In this document: in pieces, positions 42,415 to 49,538 of the stretch
Numbering within the stretch: position 1 is the first letter of the stretch
Layout: each line of letters begins with the position of its first letter
Source of the DNA: Cyclobacterium sp.
GTDB lineage: Bacteria; Bacteroidota; Bacteroidia; Cytophagales; Cyclobacteriaceae
Assembly (NCBI RefSeq): GCF_014762705.1
Contig: NZ_JABURL010000054.1
Span: 1-49,538 of the forward strand
Reading direction: 5' to 3'
Length of the DNA: 49,538 nucleotides
Translations under genes and position numbers: made by a program
Notes under the pieces: generated by a model
Databases searched by the model: none
Told to the model about the DNA's origin: nothing
The model's input: the letters and a program-made list of their open reading frames with translations, nothing else

Positions 42415-43710
42415 ATGAAATTCAATAAGACTATACTATCAGCTTTGGCCGGATTATTCTTTTTTGCCGGACTTATAAGCTGCAATGAACAACTAAAGGA
42501 ATCTGCCATACCCAGGGTATTAATCAGTTCGGACATTGGTGGAACTGATCCTGATGACTTTCAGTCCATGATTCACTTGTTGATGCACGCAGATCGATTT
42601 CAGTTGGAAGGCTTGGTTTCATCACCTTATGGAGAAGGTTCTACAACGGATTTTCAGGACATGATTGATTTATATGAAAGGGATTACAGCCAACTCCATT
42701 CCCATGCCCCGTCACTTCCGACTCCAAAATCTCTGAGAGAAATAACCAAGCAAGGGCAAAAAGACGCGGCACCTTTCAAAGGATTCACTACTCCAACCGA
42801 AGGATCAGAATGGATTATTAACTGTGCCAAGAAGGAAATAGATCAACCTCTTTGGGTTTTGGTTTGGGGAGGGATTGAGGACCTGGCGCAAGCACTCCAT
42901 GATGCTCCTGAAATCAAAGAAAATATCAAGGTTTATTGGATCGGAGGTCCAAACAAGAAATGGAGTATCAATGCCTATTCTTATATCGCAGAACATCACC
43001 CGGACCTCTGGATGATCGAGGCAAATTCAACGTACAGAGGATGGTTTATGGATAATGATTCTCCTGATGATTTGGGAGGAGATGCTTATTATGAAAATTA
43101 CATTCAAGGACGGGGAGCATTGGGGAAGGATTTCATCAAATATTATGAAGGTAACCTAAAAATGGGCGATACTCCATCCCTGGTTTACCTTATGAATGGA
43201 GAACCTAATGACCCTGCAGGAGAAAGCTGGGGAGGAAGTTTTGAAAAGATCGATCGTAGTTCCAGAAATGTTTTCATGGGTGGAAGTACAGTGGAAGATA
43301 CCGTGGCGGCATATTCCACTATTGAGTGGAGATTTGAAGGGCCAGAAATAACTATTCCTGAGGATTCTGTAGTGTTCGAAATAGAAATTCAAAATCAAAC
43401 ATGGCCAGGATATTATCTTGGAAAAGGAACTTATGGAGTTAAATACTCCTCTAAAAAACCTGAAACCGGAACTTATAAAACTAGTAGTGACATCGCTGAA
43501 TTGGATGGACTGGAAGGAGCATATGTCAGTATAGTGCCCTGGCCGGGTAAAGCTACTTCAGATGATTATCAACTAGGTTCTAATTGGTACAGTGACCGGC
43601 AAAATCCAGGACTTTATATCGAGGATCAGCAAGGAGCAAAAACCATCTCAAAATACAGACGGGAGTTTTTAACGGACTGGGCAGCGCGGTGGAAATGGCT
43701 CGAAAAGTAA
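42415..43710 (+). CDS. DUF1593 nucleoside-hydrolase-like lipoprotein (Sde182-type)
   Basis: 431 aa with a lipoprotein signal (ends AGLISC, Cys about residue 23). The N-terminal domain carries the nucleoside-hydrolase-like Asp cluster RVLISSDIGGTDPDDFQSMI, then WVLVWGGIEDLAQALHDA and KVYWIGGPNKKWSINAYSYI, as in DUF1593/Sde182 proteins. A C-terminal beta domain follows (VFEIEIQNQTWPGYYLGKGT), as in longer members. By family it would act on a glycosidic N- or O-linkage, but the substrate is not established; linkage with a PL1 lyase suggests plant cell-wall glycans. It is divergent from susC. A second DUF1593 fragment lies downstream. Confidence 0.85.
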   Translation: MKFNKTILSALAGLFFFAGLISCNEQLKESAIPRVLISSDIGGTDPDDFQSMIHLLMHADRFQLEGLVSSPYGEGSTTDFQDMIDLYERDYSQLHSHAPSLPTPKSLREITKQGQKDAAPFKGFTTPTEGSEWIINCAKKEIDQPLWVLVWGGIEDLAQALHDAPEIKENIKVYWIGGPNKKWSINAYSYIAEHHPDLWMIEANSTYRGWFMDNDSPDDLGGDAYYENYIQGRGALGKDFIKYYEGNLKMGDTPSLVYLMNGEPNDPAGESWGGSFEKIDRSSRNVFMGGSTVEDTVAAYSTIEWRFEGPEITIPEDSVVFEIEIQNQTWPGYYLGKGTYGVKYSSKKPETGTYKTSSDIAELDGLEGAYVSIVPWPGKATSDDYQLGSNWYSDRQNPGLYIEDQQGAKTISKYRREFLTDWAARWKWLEK

Positions 43711-43754
43711 TTGCAGCTATTTCAAAATCAAACCATTAATCCTACACCTTAATT

Positions 43755-45143
43755 ATGAAAAGCATCAGTTTAATGGTCGTGTTAAATATAATTGTCTTTA
43801 GCCCTGCCTTCTCTCAGCAACTTGCCTTTACCACTGCTGAAGGATACCGAAAGTATTCCAAAGTCGGTCGGGGAGGGACTGTGTATGAAATCACCAATCT
43901 GGATGATAGTGGAGAGGGAAGCTTAAGGGATGCAGTTGAGACTACCGAGCCTCGGACTATAGTCTTTAGAGTTTCTGGAACGATCGCTTTGGAAAGTCCT
44001 CTGCGCATCAAAAAACCCTATATTACCATTGCTAGCCAAACAGCTCCCGGAGATGGGATTTCTATTAAAAAGCACCCCCTCATGATCGATACTGATCATG
44101 TGATCATCCGGTATTTGAGGGTAAGGCTGGGGAATGAATCAGGTGATGATACCGATGCTATTTCCAGCAGATATACCAAGCATATTATTTTAGACCATAA
44201 TTCTGCAAGCTGGAGTGTAGATGAAACCATGTCAATTTACCATTGTGATAGTATTACGGTCCAGAGGAGCATTATTTCGGAAAGCATGTACAACTCTAAT
44301 CATATAAAAGGAGCTCATGGGTTCGGAGGAATATGGGGTTCTAATTATAGTAGTTATCACCATAATCTTCTTACCCATCATGGTAGCCGAAATCCAAGAA
44401 TGGCTTCAGGTTCAGGATAAACGGATTATCGAAATAATGTAGTCTAAAACTGGGGGTATGACAGCACTTACGGAGGAGAAAACCAGCAGGTCAATAATCC
44501 AAAATTTGCATTTTCTACCATCATTATGGTTGCTAACTATTACAAACCAGGGCCAGCTACCGAGCCAGGTGAGCTTCGTCATAGACTAGCCAACCCAACA
44601 ATGTGAAATTCAACTAGTGACTTTGGCCAATGGTATATAGCTGATAATGTGATGTAAGGAAACGCAAAAGTCACTTCCAACAATTGGGACGGTGGAGTTC
44701 AGCCTCAAGGTGGAGATGAAAACTTGAAATTCGTGAAACTTGAAAAACCATGGAATGCTATGCCTATCCATCAACAAATCGCAGAAGAGGCATTTAACTT
44801 AGTTCTTGAGAATGCTGGTGCTGCATTGCCCAAAACAGATAAAGTGAATACCCGGATAGTCAATGAGACGAAAGGTGGATTTGCAACATACGAAGGCGCT
44901 ACCTATAGACAAAAACAAACCTTATCTGACCCTACTAAAAAGTCAGGAATTATAGATACTCAAAATGATGTTGGCGGTTGGCCTGAATTGATCAGTTTGC
45001 CAGCACCAAAAAACTCCGACCAAGATGGAATACCCGATGAATGGGAAAAAGCAATTAATCTAGATCCCCAGGATCCGGAAGACCGAATTCTGCTTCAAGA
45101 ATGATATAATATGCTGGAAATGTATTTGAATTCAATCAAATAG
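43755..45143 (+). pseudogene. Pectate lyase (PL1-type) pseudogene with five in-frame stops
   Basis: 463-codon frame, open by homology throughout, with no frameshift. Signal peptide (ends SPAFSQ) then ITNLDDSGEGSLRDAVET, TIVFRVSGTIALESPLRIKK, ITIASQTAPGDGISIKKHPL, the lyase core LDHNSASWSVDETMSIYHCD and HHGSRNPRMASGSG. After the stop at codon 222 the frame continues in family style: TDYRNNVV, NWGYDSTYGGE, MVANYYKPGPATEPGE, NWDGGVQPQGGDE, NDVGGWPELISLPAPKNSDQ, ending MYLNSIK. Internal stops are at codons 222, 231, 284, 301 and 450. The truncated 221-aa product lacks part of the beta-helix and is unlikely to be active. Confidence 0.88.
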
Positions 45144-45236
45144 TAACCGATCAGGAATATTTAAACGCCCGATTAAACCCAAATCAGATTTTAATTATAG
45201 CTGTGGATACTCAACTCCACTGAGGGGCTTCAAATC

Positions 45237-45694
45237 ATGAAAAAAGTAAATCTTTCTCTATTTCTTATACTATTCCTCTCCAATAATCTTTTTGCTCAGG
45301 AAGGTATAAAGAAAGCTCCTTCAAAGCCGAGAATAGTGGTTTTGACTGACGTTTCCACTTGGGAAACCGATGACAATGAATCACTTGTTCGTTTGATGGC
45401 ACATGCTGATCTCTTAAAGATTGAAGCCTTGATTTTTACTACCGGATGGAGTTTGGATAAAACCCGGGAGAATTTTATGGGTCTTATTCATACAGCAATC
45501 GATGCATACGAGGATACTATGATGGTAGCATTTATGACATCCCTGTGTTTTCGGTCATATCCGGAAAAGATGCTTTGGCTGTCAGCAAAAGGTATGTATC
45601 CCAAACCAATCCAGATCCTCAAGAAGATGATGGAGAATTGACTGTTTTTGAGTTTAAGGATGGAAAAATTTTCAGAATAACGGAGTATTGGTAG
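45237..45694 (+). pseudogene. Broken DUF1593 gene joined to the tail of a SnoaL-like gene
   Basis: Starts with a signal peptide (MKKVNLSLFLILFLSNNLFA-Q), then a DUF1593 N-terminus RIVVLTDVSTWETDDNESLV, RLMAHADLLKIEALIFTTGW. Homology stops near 45520; a 134-aa product ends at 45641. In another frame, 45533-45694 reads DIPVFSVISGKDALAVSKRY, DGELTVFEFKDGKIFRITEY-W, which looks like the end of a SnoaL/NTF2-like protein (inference from its DGKIxxxxEYW ending). The locus appears to be a deletion joint of two unrelated genes. The remainder of the DUF1593 gene (about 300 codons) is missing. Confidence 0.65.
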
Positions 45695-45703
45695 GTATGG
45701 GTT

Positions 45704-46282
45704 TCACCAATCCATTTTCTTTTTCATCCGGCTAAAAAACTCTGGTGTAACTCCAAGGTAGGAGGCAACCAGTTTTTGGGGAATTCGGGTTTCGTATTTC
45801 CTGAACTTTTCATGAAAAGCGCGATATCGCTCCTCACCAGACTGGCTGATGGTCTCTAAAATCCGCTCTTGAAAAGACACAAAAGCACGTTGGGTGATGA
45901 TTCGAAAGAATCGCTCCAGTTGAGGAATTTGTGCATACAGCTCCTCCAAATCTTCATAGGAAAGCTCCAAAACGGTACTTTCTTCCAAAGCCTGAACATT
46001 GAAAATGGCTTCCCCTTGCGTAATGAAACTTTTCAAATCACTGATCCACCAGCCCTCAAATGCAAATTGGATAATATGGTCTGTTCCTTTGGCATCGGTA
46101 AAGTAGGCCATGACCGATCCATCCAGTACGAAATTGGTCACTTTGCTTTTTCCCCCGGCAAATACCAAAAATTGACCCCTTTTGAATTTGCGGGTGCTGA
46201 GTTTTGAAAGAATTAACGATTTCTCTGAATCAGATAGTACAATATGCTTTTCCAGACTTTGCCAAAGGAGTTCAGGTTCCAT
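45704..46282 (-). CDS. Crp/Fnr family transcriptional regulator
   Basis: 192 aa, cytoplasmic. N-terminal cyclic-nucleotide-binding-like beta-barrel at about residues 15-130 (KFKRGQFLVFAGGKSKVTNF, VLDGSVMAYFTDAKGTDHII, ESTVLELSYEDLEELYAQIP) and a C-terminal winged-helix part (RIPQKLVASYLGVTPEFFSR, MKKKM) with recognition helix about 170-190. No Fe-S cysteine cluster is present, so it is not an oxygen-sensing Fnr. Such Bacteroidota proteins often regulate a divergent gene; the cyclase operon starts 101 nt away on the other strand and is the likely target. Confidence 0.9.
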   Translation of the reverse strand: MEPELLWQSLEKHIVLSDSEKSLILSKLSTRKFKRGQFLVFAGGKSKVTNFVLDGSVMAYFTDAKGTDHIIQFAFEGWWISDLKSFITQGEAIFNVQALEESTVLELSYEDLEELYAQIPQLERFFRIITQRAFVSFQERILETISQSGEERYRAFHEKFRKYETRIPQKLVASYLGVTPEFFSRMKKKMDW

Positions 46283-46383
46283 CTTGATCTAGGTTAAGTG
46301 AAAGTCTTAATCAAGGTCATTCGACAGGGATTGTAATTGGCGGACCTTTGAAAGGTAATTATAAACCAAAAAATGCATATAAC

Positions 46384-47367
46384 ATGAAAAAGTGGATGAT
46401 CATTTCCTATTTTCTTACCTGTCAGGTGGGAATAGGGCTAGCTCAGGATATTTCTTCTGAAAGGGTTGGGAAAAGTCCCTGGGGACCTGAAGATGAAATC
46501 GGGACGCTCAACTTAATGACCGAGCAAAGTCGCTTGGAGGTATTAAGTCGAATTAGTTCTGGTAAGATCTATGATTTAAGTGTGGAGTACTTTGTGGGCA
46601 TGCCGAGCTTTCATGCCTTAGGAGATCCCGCCTACCAGTTCTGGATGACCCATACTCCTAAAGGTACCCTGACTGATAATCCCAATGGGTTAGGGGAGGC
46701 CATGAATTCCAAAGTGAGCTATACGGGGGATGCCATTTCCATGTATACCCATATGGGTACCCATATCGATGCGCTCAACCATTTTGGGCTGAATGGAAAA
46801 GTATGGAATGGCTTTTCTGCTGACGATTTTTTAGGGGATAAAGGCTGGAAAAAAACCGGTGCTGAGACTATCCCTCCTGTTATTGGTAGGGGAGTCCTAA
46901 TTGATATTCTGGTTTTGAAACAAGTAGATCAACTTCCTGATAATTACAGAATTGACTCCTCTGATCTGAAAGAGGCTTTGGCAAAACAAGGTGTGAGCTT
47001 ACAGAGAGGTGATATTGTCCTAATCCGAACTGGGCAAGCTCGGCACTATGAGCAGGCAACCAAATATCTCGATCAGTATCCCGGGATCAATTTGGATGCT
47101 GTAAAATGGCTCGTAGAAGATCAGGGAATAATGCTACTTGGCGCAGATAATTTAAGTTTTGAGGCGTTTCCTCCTGAGCGTGAGGATAATTGGGTACCTG
47201 TCCATACCTATTTGTTGGCTGAGAAGGGGGTGATGTTTATTGAGCAAATGAATCTGGAAAGTCTCGCTGAAGATGGAGTCTATGAATTTGCCTTCATCGG
47301 AACTTCTTTAAAGTTAAGAGGTGCTTCAGCTGCTCCCATGCGACCAATTGCAATCCCAATAAAATAG
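46384..47367 (+). CDS. Cyclase/kynurenine-formamidase-like hydrolase, exported
   Basis: 327 aa starting at the ATG at 46384, which opens a signal peptide (MKKWMIISYFLTCQVGIGLA-Q); the 12 codons upstream are leader. The metal-binding motif of the cyclase family HxGTHxDxxxH is complete as HMGTHIDALNH at residues 123-133, followed by GRGVLIDI and GDIVLIRTGQ. The family includes kynurenine formamidase and isatin hydrolase, which open amide or lactam bonds using a divalent metal; the substrate here is unknown. First gene of a four-gene operon with a DMT transporter (7-nt gap), GNAT and nitroreductase. Confidence 0.88.
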   Translation: MKKWMIISYFLTCQVGIGLAQDISSERVGKSPWGPEDEIGTLNLMTEQSRLEVLSRISSGKIYDLSVEYFVGMPSFHALGDPAYQFWMTHTPKGTLTDNPNGLGEAMNSKVSYTGDAISMYTHMGTHIDALNHFGLNGKVWNGFSADDFLGDKGWKKTGAETIPPVIGRGVLIDILVLKQVDQLPDNYRIDSSDLKEALAKQGVSLQRGDIVLIRTGQARHYEQATKYLDQYPGINLDAVKWLVEDQGIMLLGADNLSFEAFPPEREDNWVPVHTYLLAEKGVMFIEQMNLESLAEDGVYEFAFIGTSLKLRGASAAPMRPIAIPIK

Positions 47368-47374
47368 CCTGGTT

Positions 47375-47821
47375 ATGGAAAATCTTCAGTTGATAGGATT
47401 GGCATTTGGCGTTGGGATTCTCATTGTCATGCAGGGAAGTTTAAATGCCCAGCTCGGTGTTAGGCTTGATAATGCGCTTTTGGCATCCTCGATCAATCTC
47501 CTTGTAAGCGGGGGTTTAGCGGTTCTGGTCTTGCTTTTTGCTTCCCAAAATCTTCCTGCTTTGAGTAAGCTACAAGCGGTCCCCATGTATTTGTTGTTCG
47601 CCGGTGGTATTCTCAGTTTTCTTGCAATTACTTCATTCTACTATGTGATTCCCAAAATCGGCATCGCTACTACCGTGGCCTATGGATTGAGCGGCCAATT
47701 GATTTTTGCAGGAGTCGCCAGTCATTTTGGATGGTGGGGTTTGCCTGTTGAACCCATTACCCTAAAGAGATTAATGGGAATTGCACTGATGATATTTTCT
47801 GTTTCCTTGACCAAATCTTAG
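47375..47821 (+). CDS. DMT-family (YdcZ/DUF606-type) small transporter
   Basis: 148 aa with five hydrophobic segments. Matches the DUF606/YdcZ-type pattern: LAFGVGILIVMQGSLNAQLG, LLASSINLLVSGGLAVLVLL, PMYLLFAGGILSFLAITSFY, IGIATTVAYGLSGQLIFAGV, and a tail LKRLMGIALMIFSVSLTK. Half-size members act as dimers in small-molecule export. It starts 7 nt after the cyclase gene and ends 7 nt before the GNAT gene, so it is cotranscribed and may export the hydrolase or acetyltransferase product. Confidence 0.85.
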   Translation: MENLQLIGLAFGVGILIVMQGSLNAQLGVRLDNALLASSINLLVSGGLAVLVLLFASQNLPALSKLQAVPMYLLFAGGILSFLAITSFYYVIPKIGIATTVAYGLSGQLIFAGVASHFGWWGLPVEPITLKRLMGIALMIFSVSLTKS

Positions 47822-47828
47822 TCAAAAG

Positions 47829-48539
47829 ATGCAACATCAAAATATTTTCAATCTCACCGAGCTCTGGAAACTGGGAGGGCTTAGTTCTGGAAAATTGGTT
47901 TCAGAAAAGGGCGTCTTCTCAGGTATAGCAAGCATCGGTGATTGGCCCAATAAACTATGGGTAGAGGGGGTATTGACTCCAGAAAAGCTTGAGATTCTTA
48001 ACTCAATTGGAAAGGGAAAAGCGTTAAGCTTTGCCCTTTGGGAAGAAGGAATACAAGAAGAATTATTGACTGAAATTGGCTTTCAACCCACAATGGAATT
48101 AATTGGAATGTCTGGTGATTTAAAAAATTTTTCTCATTCAGATCAACTGGATGTCATTCTGAAAAAGATCAATACAGCTGAAGAAGCTATTACTTGGTCT
48201 AGGGTTTTCTTCGATGCCTTTGGATATGAAATTCTTTCCCCTACTGTTCTTGCCTTGAAAGAAAAGGTTCATTTCTACACGGCTTGGTTTAAAGGAAAGC
48301 CCATTGGGACCAGTATGGTTTTCATAGACTCAGCAGGAATTGCGGGGATTTATTCCATAGGCATTGCTCCTGCTTTTCGGGGGCAGGGTTTGGCAAGTCA
48401 GCTATTTAAAGCTACCCTTTCAGAAATCAAAAAAACAGAATCAATTAGGGCTATCCTTCAAGCTTCCGCCATGGGCTTGGGCTTGTATATGAAATATGGC
48501 TTTCATTCTGATTTTAAAATCAGGTTTTACAAACGATAA
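47829..48539 (+). CDS. GNAT family N-acetyltransferase
   Basis: 236 aa. The C-terminal half is a GNAT domain: YTAWFKGKPIGTSMVFIDSA, GIYSIGIAPAFRGQGLASQL with the acetyl-CoA loop RGQGLA, and a closing LYMKYGFHSDFKI. The N-terminal 110 aa (ending in SGDLKNFSHSDQL) look like a degenerate second GNAT-like half. It transfers an acetyl group to an amine of an unknown small molecule or protein. Third gene of the cyclase operon. Confidence 0.85.
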   Translation: MQHQNIFNLTELWKLGGLSSGKLVSEKGVFSGIASIGDWPNKLWVEGVLTPEKLEILNSIGKGKALSFALWEEGIQEELLTEIGFQPTMELIGMSGDLKNFSHSDQLDVILKKINTAEEAITWSRVFFDAFGYEILSPTVLALKEKVHFYTAWFKGKPIGTSMVFIDSAGIAGIYSIGIAPAFRGQGLASQLFKATLSEIKKTESIRAILQASAMGLGLYMKYGFHSDFKIRFYKR

Positions 48540-48553
48540 AAAAAGAAAAAGAA

Positions 48554-49186
48554 ATGAATTTGATAGAAACATTGAATTGGCGATATGCCACAAAGAAATT
48601 TGACCCGCAAAAGAAAATTGATTCGGACAGTTTAGAACTGCTTCAGGAGGCCATTAGGCTGTCAGTTTCCTCCTATGGTCTTCAACTGTACAAAGTTTTG
48701 ATTATTGAAGACCCGAAAGTCAAGAAACTGCTTCGGGAAGCTTCCTGGGATCAGTCTCAAATCATGGATGCTTCTCATCTATTTGTTTTTTGCAGTTACA
48801 ACCAACACTTCACCGAAGGTATCGATTCTTTCATCAACCTTTTGCAAGACGGAATAGATGAATCCAAAAAAACCGGAATTTTAGCTTATGGAGAAACTAT
48901 CAAAGAAAGTGTTAACCAAATGGAAGAGTCAAAGAGACAGGCTTGGTCGGAAAAACAGGTCTATTTGGCCATGAATAACCTGTTGATTGCAGCCGCAGAA
49001 CTTAAACTGGATGCCTGTCCTATGGAAGGTTTTGAAGCTGATAAATATGATCAGATTTTAGGATTACGAGAACAGGGTTTGCATGCAGTTTTAGTGGCGC
49101 CTGTAGGGTTTCGTGCAGCTAATGATTCGGCACAGTTTCGGAAGAAAGTCAGGAGAAGCAAAGAGGAGCTATTTGAGATAATTTGA
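48554..49186 (+). CDS. NAD(P)H-dependent nitroreductase family flavoprotein
   Basis: 210 aa, the size of NfsB-type FMN enzymes. Starts MNLIETLNWRYATKKFDP with the flavin-binding RYATKKF motif, SSYGLQLYKVLII, KQVYLAMNNLLIAAAELKLD, CPMEGFEADKYDQILGL and a final PVGFRAANDSAQFRKKVRRS. It reduces nitro- or quinone-like compounds with NAD(P)H. It follows the GNAT gene by 14 nt, so it belongs to the same operon. The operon as a whole looks like small-molecule detoxification. Confidence 0.92.
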   Translation: MNLIETLNWRYATKKFDPQKKIDSDSLELLQEAIRLSVSSYGLQLYKVLIIEDPKVKKLLREASWDQSQIMDASHLFVFCSYNQHFTEGIDSFINLLQDGIDESKKTGILAYGETIKESVNQMEESKRQAWSEKQVYLAMNNLLIAAAELKLDACPMEGFEADKYDQILGLREQGLHAVLVAPVGFRAANDSAQFRKKVRRSKEELFEII

Positions 49187-49202
49187 TAAAAAAAGGAAAC
49201 CG

Positions 49203-49538
49203 ATGGAAATATAGAAGCTGGTTTTTCAAAGTGGAAACCTGGAAGAAACGCTATGGTTTTATCATGAGAAACTGGGGTTTGAGCTTCTTTTCAGAAATGA
49301 AAACGAGTTTGGTTTCCGTGTGGGGTTTTCGGAATTGGTTTTTGAAACAGCCCCTGTTGGGTCTTCTTCACACTATCATTTTGTCTTCCTAATCCCAAGT
49401 AATTTTATTGAACAAGCTTATCAATGGTTAATGGAACGGAGGCTGTCCGAAAAGGGCAGCCTTTTTTATGCGGCTATTTTTCCGGAATATTCGGAAAAGT
49501 TTGAATCTCCAATATTTCGTAGCACTGATAAACAATAA
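49203..49538 (+). pseudogene. Truncated VOC (glyoxalase-like) family gene with a stop at codon 4
   Basis: A 112-codon frame from ATG (49203) reads MEI-stop-KLVFQSGNLEETLWFY, then HEKLGFELLFRNENEFGFRV, GFSELVFETAPVGSSSHYHF, VFLIPSNFIEQAYQWLMERR. The first 85 residues match VOC proteins (WFYxxxLGFE, ELVFE), but codon 4 is TAG and the C-terminal part of the domain is replaced by sequence containing a terminator. No other start fits: the ATG-free frame uses GTG at 49320 only. It begins 17 nt after the nitroreductase stop and was probably the last gene of the operon. The frame stops at the window's edge. Confidence 0.75.
49440..49467 (+). terminator. Intrinsic terminator at the end of the cyclase operon
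   Basis: Stem AGGCTGTCC (49440-49448) / GGGCAGCCT (49454-49462), one G-T pair, loop GAAAA, followed by six T. It lies inside the broken VOC frame, showing that the frame's 3' part is not original coding sequence. Confidence 0.85.

Noticed and set aside
43755-45143. Stop-codon recoding (TAA/TGA read as sense) in the lyase gene
   Set aside because: All neighbouring genes end at ordinary TAA, TGA or TAG codons and have none inside; decay of one gene is simpler.
46283-46315. CTTGAT ... ATCAAG pair next to the Crp/Fnr gene, as an FNR-type box
   Set aside because: The half-sites are 21 nt apart instead of 4, so it is not an FNR/CRP site; it may still be a loose palindrome.

Overview
The window looks like chromosomal DNA of a Bacteroidota member, most likely Cytophagales and possibly Cyclobacteriaceae-like; the rank below phylum is inference. 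The phylum call rests on two SusC/SusD pairs with N-terminal carboxypeptidase-regulatory domains and SusD lipoboxes, an ECF sigma/FecR/STN module, a DUF6702-HupE-M1 peptidase neighbourhood, Bacteroidota-type TAnnTTTG promoter elements, and A-rich leaders without clear Shine-Dalgarno sites. No tRNA, rRNA, CRISPR array or intact insertion sequence was seen.

Layout. 71-4475: SusC/SusD pair, followed by a MITE/REP-like palindromic element. 4777-8373: DUF6702 protein divergent from HupE/UreJ-like protein and an M1 metallopeptidase. 8587-10204: PII-Amt ammonium operon (minus). 10575-15108: housekeeping stretch (nucleotidyltransferase, DoxX, RecF, pyruvate dehydrogenase E1 alpha, fatty acid hydroxylase). 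15399-20038: a surface-signalling locus of a GxQxxGLxN repeat protein, ECF sigma factor, FecR anti-sigma factor, and an STN-domain protein ending in the same repeats. 20384-27663: what looks like a decayed glycan/phosphate-ester utilisation region, with a beta-propeller/GH29 fucosidase fusion, two metallophosphoesterases, a SusD C-terminal remnant with its terminator, and an unrecognised gene remnant. 27886-29940: SDR oxidoreductase and serine hydrolase. 30040-36088: two small beta-barrel proteins, a glycine-zipper protein, a Vat-type acetyltransferase, an MFS transporter and a TolB-like/TPR/AraC regulator. 36439-45694: SusC/SusD/lipoprotein operon divergent from a DUF1593 nucleoside-hydrolase-like lipoprotein, a PL1 pectate-lyase pseudogene and a broken DUF1593 fragment. 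45704-49538: Crp/Fnr regulator divergent from a short operon (cyclase-family hydrolase, DMT transporter, GNAT, nitroreductase) ending in a broken VOC gene and a terminator.

Two systems stand out. (1) At 15.3-20.0 kb the FecR/ECF pair is followed not by a TonB-dependent receptor but by an STN plus regulatory-domain protein fused to GxQxxGLxN repeats, and a paralogue without the STN domain sits upstream behind an ECF-like promoter. This suggests a trans-envelope signalling system whose outer component is a repeat protein. (2) At 30.6-35.4 kb a roughly 49-bp element made of two ~22-bp direct half-sites occurs three times, plus one half copy, each in the same orientation 46-72 nt before the start codon of a gene flanking the TolB-like/TPR/AraC regulator. 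It is a candidate operator set for an envelope or antibiotic-stress regulon that includes a Vat-like streptogramin acetyltransferase.

Decay is frequent: a pectate lyase with five in-frame stops and no frameshift, a chimeric DUF1593 fragment, a SusD remnant, and a VOC gene with an early stop.
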